Origin: Beroe forskalii
Taxonomy: Eukaryota; Ctenophora; Nuda; Beroida; Beroidae
NCBI GenBank assembly: GCA_011033025.1
Contig: WFMF01000157.1
Span: forward strand, 124,001 to 188,000
Length of the DNA stretch: 64,000 nt
Reading direction: 5' to 3'
The translations under genes were made by a program, and so were the position numbers. Below the pieces are notes generated by a model, which did no database searches, was not told the DNA's origin, and was given only the letters and a program-made list of their open reading frames with translations. This document shows, one piece after another, positions 23,526 to 35,362 of the stretch (the first letter of the stretch is position 1; the number at the start of each line of letters is the position of its first letter).

Positions 23526-24000
23526 CAACTTTTAATCTCGTGTAGCGCGTCAGAGGCGCATTATCTGGAGAACTGGTGTCAGAATAATGTAGTTTGGTGT
23601 ACTGGACTTCTTTAGTTCTTTTTTCAGATAAGTGAAGTCTGGTGTAAGTTGATGTCAGACACACGTAATTTGACTACGTGTACTGGTGTTACAGACACAC
23701 ATGGCATAGTCTGGTGTACTGGTATCAGGCACAGGTATTCTGGTGCACTGGTATCAGGCACAGGTATTCTGGTGCACTGGTATCAGGCACAGGTATTCTG
23801 GTGCACTTGTATCAGACACACGTAGTCTGGTGCACTGGTATCAGGCACACGTAGTCTGACTGGTGTACTGGTATTTCACACACATGACATAGTCTGGTGA
23901 CTGGTGTACTGGTGTGAGAGATAGGAAGTCTGGTACACTGGTTTAGTGGTTTCACTCACGTAGTATGGTGTACTGGTGTCAGAAACACATAGTGTGATAG
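23526..24000. repeat. Degenerate flank of the satellite
   Basis: The unit decays into diverged relatives such as GGTATCAGGCACAGGTATTC (three near-identical copies at about 23720-23810) and CACACGTAGTCTGGTG. This looks like the older edge of the array. The left edge at 16500 is abrupt. Confidence 0.8.
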
Positions 24001-25017
24001 TGTTGTCGTGGAAAGAACCTCTACAGCTCTACCAGTCTACCATATAAACAGCTCACCTGGGAGAAGTTTATTCAAAATAGTTTTATCAGTTGTTTTGAAT
24101 TTCCTATCTGTTCTTTTTTTTTTCTTTTTTTTCGGTTCTGAGATTGTAAAATTCTTAGTTCTACCAAATAAATCTCGACAGAATCTCCTCTTAATCTCGA
24201 CCAAATATGAACTAAATATTAAATACTGAATTAAATATCGAAGAGTCTCGACCAACTTCATGATCTCGACAGTCAGGATACTTTTACTACGGATACCAAA
24301 GTACTGAATCTAGGGTAACTCCATACGATTGCTTAGAATGGGTCAGTGTTTACAATAGGTACCTAGTGTATATTTTCAATCCTCAATATATTCTTATAAG
24401 ACTTACGTACATATTATTACTTATACTTACTTAAAGTTTACCACAGTGTAACGTAACAACTTATTTAGCGGTTAGCCTTTACCTGTTGTTTAATAAATCT
24501 TCAATCTCTATGATAACCTTTATTAATCTTAAGAAATTAGAAAAACCTTAAATTTTTAAGAATCAGAATTTCCTTCAAAATAATATAGCCGATACCTGTG
24601 GTATTAGCGAAGTAATTAATAATAACGAAGAATATAAATATAGGTACATCTATATCATGATTTGTGGACGTTCAAAAGTACAATTTAGTTACAGTAACTA
24701 TAACTCTTTAAAATATCAAAACGGTAACATTTCACATTTAATGTTATGCTGTTTGAGTTTAAGCATTTTCTTTGTTTACTCCCCGTCCCCAGAGTACCTA
24801 CGTACTGCACTTCATAACTAATTATACTTACATAGTTACGTCTTACATACTTGCTACATCCAATACTCACACACCTATACACTGACCTCTGTGTACCAAA
24901 GGGTGTACGTTGCTGCTTGTGCAGGCTTGTGTGCTATGCAATGTATGTAACTCAATGTAATTCAATCATTACTGAGTGTATCGTGTAAACAATTATCTAG
25001 GGTAATGTGTAACTATA
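24001..25017. other. Unannotated AT-rich DNA
   Basis: No gene, RNA or repeat recognised; a poly-T run lies near 24114-24131. Confidence 0.4.
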
Positions 25018-25021
25018 TCAT

Positions 25022-25395
25022 ACATACATCAGGTTAGACCGGTGAAAATCTAGCACAGCCGGTGGCAGAACTGTGAAAATATTGAATCGCAGCTCAGTCA
25101 CATGACATCCACCTGACATTATGATTTCTGGGTTCACCAGGCTAGACCGGTGAAAATCTAGCACAGCCGGTGGTAGAACTGCGAAAATATTGAATCGCAG
25201 CTCAGTCACATGACATCCACCTGACAATATGATTTCTGGGTTCACCAGGCTGTACTGGTGAAAATCTAGCACAGCCGGTGGTAGAACTGCGAAAATATTG
25301 AATCGCAGGTCAGCCACGTGACATCCACCTGACATGTAGAAGTCTGGGTGCAGCGGGCTAGACCGGTGAAAATCTTGCACAACCGGTGGTAGAAC
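25022..25395. repeat. 108-109 bp tandem repeat, about 3.5 copies
   Basis: The unit contains GACCGGTGAAAATCTAGCAC, AGCCGGTGG(T/C)AGAACTG, GAAAATATTGAATCGCAG and TGACATCCACCTGAC. Because the unit is close to a multiple of three, the minus strand stays open for 120 codons with a 36-residue repeat. I see no start context or homology, so I treat it as repeat DNA. Confidence 0.85.
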
Positions 25396-25399
25396 TCAG

Positions 25400-25970
25400 T
25401 AAAAGAAATAGTTCAGTAAAAGAAATAGTTTATTTTACATCAACAATCAAATAATATGTTCAATATGTTAGATCAGAATATATATATATATACATGGAGT
25501 AGTTTCGGCTATGTGGATCGCAGAGATTTAGTTTTGCCATGTAAATGCTCGAGAATGGACAGCTATTTTGATAACTTAACAATAGAGTTGAAATAGAAGG
25601 TAAGTCAAGGTGGTTAAGAAGTATAGGCATATCCTTATGTGCTGATGAAGGGAAGGAGTACTGGCGTTTGTTCCTCACCGCGGGACACATCATGCCTGGC
25701 AATAGTCAAAATGCGTGTCAATTGAGCTGAAGATCGAGGAAAGTGCCTTCATGTGATGGATCGGTTCCATCAAGCCTAGTATTTATAATGTAATATACAA
25801 CTAGCATAAATAGAAATGCTAGCTGGTGTGATATGTGTTGTGGCTGAGTCCATGTTATCACCCACATCTAAAACTTTGATCTCAATTACCTGCTACCTAT
25901 AGAACCTTGAACCTTTGCAGCAAGGCCACAGCATGTGTGTATATAATGGTAATTCTGTTTAATGGGCATA
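25400..25970. other. Unannotated spacer
   Basis: A short AGTAAAAGAAATAGTT direct duplication lies near 25397-25430. Nothing else was recognised. Confidence 0.4.
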
Positions 25971-26272
25971 TCGTCACCTTCAAATCAAAAGGTGATAACT
26001 CAAAAAGTATAGTTTTGAGATAATCGAAAAAAACTGATTTACTTCAAAACTAATGGTCAAATGATCTCAATTTTTGGTTTTCTGAATAGTGTTACATACT
26101 ATAGTATAATCAGATAAAGTTTTCACTCCTTCCGATTTCCACCTAATTAATTATAATTAATTAATTACCTGAAAATTACCAGTTATCACCTTTGGTTGAA
26201 ACTTTAACTTCCAAAAATAATTTGAAGAGGTGATATCTCCAATTATAACCTTTTGAATTACTTTTTCTCATA

Positions 26273-27704
26273 CAGGTGAATGGACCCTAAAATGATGGTC
26301 ATTTTTCACGATAAATTTTAAGGGACTTATAGGGGTCTGCAAACATAGTTTTCTCTGTTAATGATGAATATAAACTGTTGTTAAGATTTCCGACCAACAA
26401 AACAGAAATATTTAAGGTCTGACAATATTTTTCATTTCATTGAAATTACCCCACTTTTCAGCATGAACCCTAAAATGAAGGTTCAAATAATCAAAAATTA
26501 TTTAATTTCTATTTGACTTCTGTTTTCAATATTTTGTGAAACATCCAAGAAAAACATTGTTGTTCCACAGCTGTTATGGATTATAAGCAATTTTCTTTAT
26601 TTTTATTCTGTTCCTAAAATATAGGTCAAAGGACCCTAAAATGTGGGTCACTTTTGATCAACAATTTTGAAAAAAATGATACCCTCATTGAAAAAGAAAT
26701 AGCAGGGATATAATATTTAGGTTCTAATAATGGCATTAGGCTCATTGAAATGTTTTCAAACAAATTCTGGTTGTAATTTTCGTGTAGGTACATGGATTAC
26801 GTCACTACGATTCAGAAATGGAACACAAAATAATGCCTGTTTTTATTGCAGGAGTTACATAAGAAAATAATCATAGCATAGTTTTGTGTCAATTCATCAT
26901 AAATTACAGAGACTGAAAAATTTTGCTGCCTAAATTTCAAATATTTTGACTATTTTTCGTACAATTTTATAATTTTTGGGAAAAATGCATATTTCATGCA
27001 TTTCATGCATCCTTTCATGTCAAATTTGTGACGTGATGCATTGTTTCATTTTAAATTTACATTTACATGCCAAGAACATTGCTGTAATATTTTCAAGTTG
27101 ATTTCATTGCCAAAAAATGACCAACATTTTAGGGTGCAAGTTCTCATATGTACCATCATTTTAGGGATCCTCAAAATTTTCAAAATTTACATAAATAAAT
27201 TTCTTCCCAAGCTTATACAGTTTCAAATTCTCATCTATGAACTGAGATAAGTAGCTGACATGGATTAAGTTTTCTCTGCAGGTGATTTAACTCATTTATT
27301 ATGTTACCTTCATTTTAGGGTGCATCATACCACTATTTTAGGGACCTATAACCAAAATTTAACTTTTTTCAGAAGTAATGCATCAAGTATCAGTGAAAAA
27401 CATTTTTGACATTCACTTAGATAATACAAAACTTCTTGAACCTACCTTGCAGACTTATCTCCAAAAAATAATACACCACTGGGAAAATAAGTTTTCAGGA
27501 GCTAAATTTGAAGAAACATTTTCTTCTATAAATTAGTTAAATGTCACAATTGAGCGATTTTTTTTCGAGGAAATCATCACAGAATCCTAAAGCACCTGCT
27601 GAACTGGAAAGAGGAACAAATTTGTTAAAAATAGATCATTGGTTGATTCCTATTTGGCAACCTACATTTTAGGGGGCGCCATCATTTTAGGGTCCATTCA
27701 CCTG
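26273..27704. mobile_element. TA-flanked element K nested in J, word CATTTTAGGG
   Basis: The TIRs CAGGTGAATGGACCCTAAAA (continuing TGATGG) are exact and inverted, with TA at 26271-26272 and 27705-27706. The word CCCTAAAATG / CATTTTAGGG recurs at about 26287, 26465, 26634, 27126, 27155, 27311, 27335, 27664 and 27683, in inverted orientation on the two sides. No coding capacity; 1432 bp. Confidence 0.87.
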
Positions 27705-27709
27705 TACTA

Positions 27710-29160
27710 GAAAACAGCAATATTATCATACATTATATTGAGTTATCACCTTAAAGTCCATTTCAAGATATCAAAATGTTCTTGAATTATTTCAAAATGA
27801 TTTTGTTATTTGAAAACGCCATCTTTTAATAACTAACACAGGGATATTTTTAAAAAATTTCATGAAATTTAATGATATCATTACGAAATGGCAGCATCAG
27901 ATGACCATCGTACTCACTGAGAAAATACAAATTGATGTTAATTAATTAAATTGAATCGACACTAATCGTAAACATTCTCCTAAATAATGAATATTTTGTA
28001 ACCTGGCGTGTATGTGCACACATTTTGCCATGGTTATTAAATTAAGACAAAGCGGTCAACTTTTTACATCAAAACACAATTTTTAGTGCCTTTCTAGTGG
28101 TATTACGAAAAAAAACTAAAGCCTCAATTTTATTCAACCTTCAAGTTTTCAAGGTGCTGTTCACAATCATTTTGCACCCTGCAAAATCCCAAAGTTTCAA
28201 CTCCATTTGTGGCTGTTATTTGTGTGAGTTCACCAAACTACCTTTTGGTTTTGTATTTGTATTAAGTTGAAGTACTGAGAGTAAGAGCAAAATGTACCAT
28301 ACTAGCATATTGAGGTGTTGTGCCTGCTTCAAACTATGAAAGTAGGATCACTAAACGCAATCTGAATTTATGATATCATGTCTGAAGCAAACTCCGTGCT
28401 TTATTGATTATTGAGACTGTCCTTTTATCTGTAAGAAACATACCAATTTACATCTATCAAATTTTACTTATAGCTTTGGTTTTACTTATAGCTTTGTTTG
28501 TTTGTGAAGTGTGGACAGGAATTAGGACAATTTTTTTTATTTAACCGTTCTTACAAAATACACACTGACCATCACAAAATCATGTGGTTTTGGTCGAATT
28601 TGTGGTTCTGATCATGGTTAATGAATAGTGTATACCATCCAAAGTTAATGCATTAATCGTGTCAATTAAATTTTGGCCTTTGGCCTCGTTGTTAGATTTT
28701 TTTATTGCACTGATTAATGCATAAACTCACACTGGGACGATAAACCCTTTACCTATTTGAGAGAAAATGATGTTATATGAAACTATAACCTCACCGTAGG
28801 GAGTACTATAGAATAGTAGAATGTGGAGGTCACAGTCAGTTGTACAGTTTCGTGATATATGATGATGAAGAAATTTGGTAATTGCATAATTAGATCGTAC
28901 ACCGAGTTGTCAAAAGAGTGAAGAGTTGGCACTGAAAAAAGTCAGTATTTCACCTCGATACTGATCAATGCTCACGAGAGCACAAGTCATAAGAACTTCC
29001 ATATCATGGTAGTACCTACAATGAAAATACTAAATTGGTATTCTTAGATGTCCAATTAGACTGTTTAAAAATACAACAAAGGCCCATTAAAGTACTTAAA
29101 ACATTCTTACAATTTCTTATTTTTCAAATTGAGAACTCTAGATATGTGAAAAATTTCTTT
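27710..29160. other. Interior of element J without recognisable content
   Basis: AT-rich sequence with a GGCCTTTGGCC hairpin tip at about 28675 resembling those of the hairpin MITEs. No genes. Confidence 0.4.
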
Positions 29161-29574
29161 CAAACTGGGTTATAACTGAAGTTATAACCTGAAAATCGTT
29201 AGAAATATTAAACAATCTTTCAAAAATAGGGTTATAACTGGAGTTATAACTTTTTGTCGGAATTTTGGACTGTTGTAATTTTTACCAAAAGGTGATATGT
29301 TGAGTTATAGCCCTATGAAATTTATTTTATTATTTCAAATTATTTTTAGGAGGAAATAACTCGGGTTATAACTTTTAGACAAAAGTTTTTAAAAAAATTT
29401 TGTTGCTGATTTTGCTCAAATCACTTCAAAATTTCACTCACAGGTGCGCAATGATATTCTAAATCACTTGGTAAGGTTTTTTTGAAAAGGTGATAACTCG
29501 AGTTATCACCTTTTGATTTGAAGGTGACGATATGTAATTGAGGATAGGCCGTGGCACGTGATGACGAAAAATTC

Positions 29575-31612
29575 TCATGATGAGTCAGTGATCTTAAAGT
29601 TTACTTCTGGGAACCATTCCTCCTCACTTCCAATATTTTGTCTTCTATTTACGAGAAATTTAATTTTGCTCTTCAGAAAGCTAATCCCAACTGAAAAATC
29701 CTTAATGTCACTAGCTTCAGGTAAGGTACGGAAGGTGTTCCACATAATACTAGCCCTAAAGATAAATGAGTCAACTTGTATGGGCGCTATAAAGTGTGGA
29801 AGGAGAGCTATTGGCGTATGGAATTTAAGGATAATGCTGATACTGAGTAGAACATGATAATTATACAGATTGTGGACTGTTAAAATTTTCTGTTCATTAA
29901 ATAATGGCTTGGTATGTTCCTTTTCAAAGAAGTCGGTGCCAAGAGTTTGTAGTTCAATAGACCTAGTCCTGGCAGCTGTTCGGTGCTTTTCTAGGTAAGC
30001 CTCACTATCACCAAACATTATGCGGATGCAGTGTTTTTGGGCGGTAAATATGGGTTTCATTTTACTATGCGAAACACCTCCCCATACTGTTATACCATAG
30101 CTAAGGTGACTTTCAAAAAGAGTGTGATAGAGACTTTTGTGAAGAGTTTTAGGGATGTACTTTTTAATGCGATTCAGTTGGCCACTAGAGCATCTAAGTT
30201 TTTTGGCAAGAGCAGAGATATGCTTTGTCCACAAAAGTTCGTCATCGATTGTTACACCAAGGAATTTGATCTCAGCAACCTTCTTTATTTCAAAGTCATT
30301 TATTCTTACAGGCAGGCATTGCAAATGGTCTTCACTATTTGTGTTTGATTTCGGTTTGAAGTGCATGTAGCAAGATTTTTTCATATTTATGTGAAGCTTG
30401 TTTGCATACATGTAAGAAGAGACTAAAGTTAAAAGAAGGTTTGCTTTTTTGATAGCTTCCTCTTTAGTATTACCTACGATAAAGATATTTGTATCATCAG
30501 CAAATAAAATGAATTTTCCTAGATCAGAACAGTTTGAAAGGTCATTAACATATATAAGGAACAGTAATGGTCCAAGGACACTGCCTTGAGGGACGCCATA
30601 AATCACTTTCAATGGGTCAGAGTCAGTTTTCAAACAATTCACATACTGTGTCCGGTTTGATAAGTAACTATGGAGAAGGGAGTGTGCGTTACCTCTAATA
30701 CCATAATGATGCAGTTTATCCAAGAGAATTTTATGATCGATTGTGTCAAAGGCTTTGCTGAGATCTATGAAAACACCTAAGACGTGCTGCTTTTCTCTAA
30801 GGGCCTCTTGGATGTAGTTCACTGAGAAATTTAGCGCATGGCTGGTAGAGTGCCCTTTGCGGAAACCGAACTGATAGGGGTTTATTATTTGCTGAGATAA
30901 TAGAAAACTATAGAGTCGTTCATAAATAACTTTTTCGAAAATTTTACCAAATATTGGAAGTGTGGAGACAGGACGGTAGTTCTCAAACAGCTCTTTATCA
31001 TCCTTCTTATAAACAGGTGTTATTCTACCAACCTTAAGAGTATCAGGGAAAAAGCCATTGGACATTGATGTGTTGATGTGCTTTGAAAGAAATGGGCTTA
31101 TTATGCTACCAGATCTTTTTATAATTTTGATAGGTATGTCACTGGATTTGTTGTTTTCTAGGCTTAATATTATCTCGTTTACTTCATCAGGGGTAGAATC
31201 CTGTAGAAATATACTAGAAGAATGAGATTGTCCGAGAAATACCGTGAAGGGTTGTATTGGTTCTATGTTTATAATAGAGTAATCATCAGGTTCGTTTAAT
31301 TTGGATGCAAGTGAAACAAAGTAGTTATTAAATTCATTTGCAATGATTCTGCGGTCAGAAACAACTTTTTTGTCTATCATAAACTTAGAAGCTAAAGCAG
31401 AGTTTCTCTTGCCTCTCAACTCATTCACGGCTGCCCATGTTTTCTTTAGGTCCCCCTTATGCCTGGAAATTTTAGTGTGATAGTACCTACATTTAGCTGC
31501 CGTGATAGCGTGTTTAAGTGTGAGCCTGTAGCTTTTGTAAGTTTGATAAGCGTGTGAGTCACCTACGCTGTCTGTGCAACTGTGGCAATTTGAAATCAAG
31601 GGGAGCCTCTGG
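29575..31612 (-). CDS. LINE reverse transcriptase (5'-truncated ORF2), jockey/CR1/L2 group
   Basis: The reading frame is uninterrupted for about 670 codons of element-derived sequence. Frame residues 1-66 come from the adjacent KpnI-word array and are not part of the enzyme. Counting in that 745-residue frame, the RT motifs are: VGRITPVYKKDD at 261-272, ENYRPVSTLP at 277-286, FIDLSKAFDTIDH at 348-360 (motif A), GVPQGSVLGPLLFLIYVNDL at 406-425 (motif B) and the catalytic FADDTN at 437-442. NMKKS and KFLGVTID follow, and then the long C-terminal region usual in this group. The enzyme would copy element RNA at a nicked chromosomal target. The apurinic-type endonuclease expected upstream is missing: the frame breaks at about 31612 where the array begins. 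The stop TGA at 29575-29577 lies about 45 bp from the end of element J. The intact frame suggests recent insertion. Confidence 0.85.
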
Positions 31613-32570
31613 GGGGTACCATTTTTGCTGAAAATTTTTGGCACTTTTCGGAAATGGTACCATTTTTTGTTGACAATTTTCGACCCTTTTCTGAAATGGT
31701 ACCATTTTTGTTGACGATTTTCGACCCTAATCTGAAATGGTACCATTTTGTTGAGGATTTTCAACCCTTTTCTGAAATGGTACCATTTTTGCTGGAAATT
31801 TTTTCTGGGCACTTTTCTGAAATGGTACCATTTTTGTTGAGGATTTTCGACCCTTTTCTTAAATGGTACCTACCATTTTTGTTGACGATTTTCGACCCTC
31901 ATCTGAAATGGTACCATTTTTGTTTAGGATCTTCAACCCTTTTCTAAAATGGTACCATTTTTGTTGAGGAATTTTGGCCCTTTTCTGAAATGGTACCATT
32001 TTTGTTGAGGATTTTCGACCCTAATCTGAAATGGTACCATTTTTGTTTAGGATTTTCAACCCTTTTCTGAAATGGTACCATTTTTGTTGAGGATTTTCGA
32101 CCCTTTTCTTAAATGGTACCTACCATTTTTGTTGACGATTTTCGACCCTCATCTGAAATGGTACCATTTTTGTTTAGGATCTTCAACCCTTTTCTAAAAT
32201 GGTACCATTTTTGTTGAGGAATTTTGGCCCTTTTCTGAAATGGTACCATTTTTGTTGAGGATTTTCGACCCTAATCTGAAATGGTACCATTTTTGTTTAG
32301 GATTTTCAACCCTTTTCTGAAATGGTACCATTTTTGTTGAGGATTTTCGACCCTTTTCTTAAATGGTACCATTTTTGCTGAGGATTTTCGAACCTTTTCT
32401 TAAATGGTACCATTTTTTGTTGAGAAATTTTAAAATTTAATCAGAAACCGTACCATTTTTTAGAAAATTTTACGAATTTTTTTCAAATGGTACCACTTTT
32501 GATGATTATTTTCGACCCTTTTCTGAAATGGTACCATTTTAGTTGTGGATTTTTGGCCCTATTTTGAAAT
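31612..32570. repeat. ~41 bp array centred on AAATGGTACCATTT
   Basis: There are about 23 copies of a unit reading TGGTACCATTTTTGTTGAGG then ATTTTCGACCCTTTTCTGAA. Each is centred on a 14 bp palindrome that contains a KpnI site. A higher-order duplication of 250 bp is visible (31851 onward equals 32101 onward). Six-frame ORFs through it are repeat artefacts. It truncates the LINE and is followed by the GGGGTTT-type terminus. Confidence 0.92.
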
Positions 32571-32574
32571 AGTA

Positions 32575-32678
32575 CCCATTTAAACCCCCAAAAACCCCAA
32601 AGTGGATATAAAAAAAGCCAAATAGGGGTTTAATTTTTCGGGGTTTATGGGGGTTTTTCGAGGTTGGCCCATCCCCCC
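32575..32678. mobile_element. Right terminus of a word-rich element (GGGGTTT type)
   Basis: The sequence AAACCCC..GTGGATATA..AATAGGGG..GGTTGGCCCATCCCCCC is the reverse complement, with changes, of 63541-63650. In both places it separates unrelated DNA from a GGTACC-word array, in the same relative order. I take it as the terminus of a shared element family. The matching left terminus of this copy was not found, and the target duplication is unresolved. Confidence 0.65.
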
Positions 32679-32947
32679 CTATCTTCCAATGTATTGGGTT
32701 AAAGAAACGTGAGTGCCATTTTATCTCTTCATCGTAAGGAAAACCAAAGCTATGCCCAAAATCTCGTTTGAATTATCCAAAGACGTTCATGAATAAAGAA
32801 CATGGAATCAGTCCTTTACTCCTTTGGCTTCATGAAATTCAGCAACTTTAAACTCTTCAAATTAATATTCGCTGAGAAATAACGTTAAATATTCAATTTT
32901 CTTTTTTAAAACAACCAATTACCAAACATCATAAAATATACATAATA
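32679..32947. repeat. 269 bp dispersed repeat, copy 2
   Basis: Near-identical direct copy of 16215-16483 with one mismatch. It directly abuts the C-rich terminus at 32678. Confidence 0.95.
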
Positions 32948-33177
32948 CCTATGGATAAATATTTAACCTATAAATAATTAAAAGCCTATAATATTTAAAA
33001 CTATTTAAAAGTGAAAATTAAATTTTGAAATAGGTACCTAAAACATTTATTGATTGAAACATTTTTGAAAACCTACTTTTATCCAATATCCAAACTTCTG
33101 AACCTTTTGCTCTACTGCAGGCCGTGGGGAACTGCGGCAATTTCACTGCAGTATTCACCCAGCCTGCTGCCACTCTC
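32948..33177. other. Unannotated AT-rich DNA
   Basis: AT-rich to about 33105, then a more GC-rich island begins. No feature recognised. Confidence 0.35.
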
Positions 33178-33249
33178 ATGGCGGCTTTGATCCGGCAGCC
33201 TTCACGTCTGCCGGGGCGGCTTTTGGCGCTCTCTGATAAATTCTAGAAG
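33178..33249 (+). CDS. Doubtful short ORF in a GC-rich island
   Basis: ATG at 33178 opens a 23-codon frame, MAALIRQPSRLPGRLLALSD and so on, ending at TAG. It is basic and hydrophobic like a mitochondrial presequence or a first-exon fragment, and lies in a locally GC-rich patch (33105-33260) in AT-rich DNA. No donor site lies before the stop. It could be a chance ORF. Confidence 0.12.
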
Positions 33250-33940
33250 ACGTCTCTCTCATTGGCCCTAGAGAGCTAGCAGTTCTAATTGTCTGCTTTA
33301 TCAAAATTAACTTAGCTCTTGTCGGGTGCCTATCTTGGTAAGTGATAATGTAGCTAACAAGGGAAAAGGGCTCAACGATCCTAAAAAGTAGACTCACAAA
33401 CTGAGAACTTTAATTTCATTAATTCATTATAGACATAGACTATTGGCACCAAAATTTCATGGGTATGATAGAAATTAAGCTGGGCAAATCGGTATCAATG
33501 TAGGCAGAAACTTCAGTCAAATCATAAGCCATTTTTCATTTTTTCACACAACCATAATGAAACAAATCTCGCATTTGTCATAGAAAATTTGGCTCGTCTG
33601 TCAGTTTTTTGGCGTGAGCTTCATCAAAATAAGCTGCATCAAAATAAGCAAGTCATCAAAAGTTTGTATTTTTGAGGAATCACGAATTTGGAGATGTATC
33701 ATGAATTTCTGATGAAAACATCTGGGAACTTTGCAAACATAAAAAATCATTGGTATCAAATCCCAGCAATTCCTGGACCTTGTAAACTGAAAGTGAACCC
33801 CCTGAAATTTCATGAGACTCTCCCTCGAAAACCCTTGAAATGTTCATCGCAAATGTACCTGAAAACTCCAAATATGCACCTGAAACCGCAAGTGAAATTG
33901 AACCTGTAACCTGAAAAAGTAAATTGGACCTGAAAAACGC
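33250..33940. other. Unannotated, grading into ACCTGAAA-rich DNA
   Basis: From about 33775 degenerate ACCTGAAA words appear (GTACCTGAAAACTCC, GCACCTGAAACCGC) and lead into the 42 bp array. Nothing is recognised before that. Confidence 0.4.
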
Positions 33941-33944
33941 AATT

Positions 33945-34915
33945 ATACCTAATGTACCCGAAACTCAACTGAAACTGGACCTGAAAAAAGGAAACTGGAC
34001 CTGAAAAACGCAATCATGTACCTGAAACTCAAATGAAATTGGACCTGAAAACACAATTGTGCACCTGAACTCATGTGAAATTGGACCTGAAAACACAATT
34101 GTGCACCTGAACTCATGTGAAATTGGACCTGAAAACACAATTGTGCACCTGAACTCATGTGAAATTGGACCTGAAAAAGTGAAAACACAATTGTGCACCT
34201 GAACTCATGTGAAATTGGACCTGAAAACACAATTGTGCACCTGAACTCATGTGAAATTGGACCTGAAAACACAATTGTGCACCTGAACTCATGTGAAATT
34301 GGACCTGAAAACACAATTGTGCACCTGAACTCATGTGAAATTGGACCTGAAAACACAATTGTGCACCTGAACTCATGTGAAATTGGACCTGAAAACACAA
34401 TTGTGCACCTGAACTCATGTGAAATTGGACCTGAAAACACAATTGTGCACCTGAACTCATGTGAAATTGGACCTGAAAACACAATTGTGCACCTGAAAAT
34501 GTGAAATTGGACCTGAAAACACAATTGTGCACCTGAACTCATGTGAAATTGGACCTGAAAACACAATTGTGCACCTGAACTCATGTGAAATTGGACCTGA
34601 AAACACAATTGTGCACCTGAACTCATGTGAAATTGGACCTGAAAACACAATTGTGCACCTGAACTCATGTGAAATTGGACCTGAAAACACAATTGTGCAC
34701 ACCTGAACTCATGTGAAATTGGACCTGAAAACACAATTGTGCACCTGAACTCATGTGAAATTGGACCTGAAAACACAATTGTGCACCTGAACTCATGTGA
34801 AATTGGACCTGAAAACACAATTGTGCACCTGAACTCATGTGAAATTGGACCTGAAAACACAATTGTGCACCTGAACTCATGTGAAATTGGACCTGAAAAC
34901 CCCAGATTGTACCTG
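33945..34915. repeat. 42 bp tandem array, about 20 near-perfect units
   Basis: The unit is ACCTGAACTCATGTGAAATT then GGACCTGAAAACACAATTGTGC, i.e. two related ACCTGAA half-units with a central CACAATTGTG palindrome. A few units are shortened or have an extra dinucleotide. Since 42 is divisible by three, several frames on both strands stay open (up to 303 codons on the minus strand, repeating FSGPISHEFRCTIV). Frame switches at indels, low complexity and antisense openness mark these as artefacts. Confidence 0.95.
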
Positions 34916-35162
34916 AAAAAAGCAAAGCAGAGGACGCAAACGCTTCTTGTGAACTGATTAAAGTGTCAAGTGTCATTCCTCAACCATGATGGAATAATTG
35001 AAATTAAAATGCTTCACTTATGATCTGATTTCTGTACTTGGTGCTCAGTTTGAGAAGAGAGATAACGGTTAGTTAATCCTATTGACCATCACCTATTGAA
35101 GAGAAAGGGCTCCCTTGTTTGGACCCCTTCCAAACAGCAGGGGGCAGTGGTAAGAACATCTC

Positions 35163-35339
35163 GTGCTGTGAGGTTTTAGGAAAAAGGAGGGTTTTAAGGC
35201 GAAACTGAAGTTTTATTTTACTGAAGAATGAAGACTTCTTTCTTCAACGATTTACTCTCACACAGTTTTCCTTTTACTTTTAGGCCAAGAATTTTCTTTT
35301 AAAGTCGGAGAGAATTTCGGGGCTGAAACCTCACAGCAC
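35163..35339. mobile_element. Small foldback MITE-like element
   Basis: The inverted ends GTGCTGTGAGGTTT(T)AG and CTGAAACCTCACAGCAC lie 177 bp apart. Internally there is a GAAGACTTCTTTCTTC patch. No clear target duplication was found, so borders are provisional. Confidence 0.55.
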
Positions 35340-35362
35340 TTAGGAACTAGCTAATCAAGATA

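Larger units (their letters stand above)
25971..29530. mobile_element. TA-flanked element J, word GGTGATAACTCGAGTTATCACC
   Basis: A TIR of about 32 bp begins TCGTCACCTTCAAATCAAAA and is followed by GGTGATAACTC; it is exact at both ends. TA lies directly outside (25969-25970 and 29531-29532), as expected for Tc1/mariner-type insertion. Dyad words (GGTGATAACT / AGTTATAACC and relatives) cluster at 25985-26260 and 29165-29514, including a perfect 30 bp palindrome at 29485-29514. There is no transposase ORF. It contains nested element K and borders the LINE RT fragment. Confidence 0.86.

Noticed and set aside
33949..34860. 303-codon minus-strand ORF of 14-residue repeats, and similar ORFs in other frames
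   Set aside because: It exists only because the 42 bp tandem unit is divisible by three and stop-free in several frames on both strands. There is no start context, splice evidence or homology.
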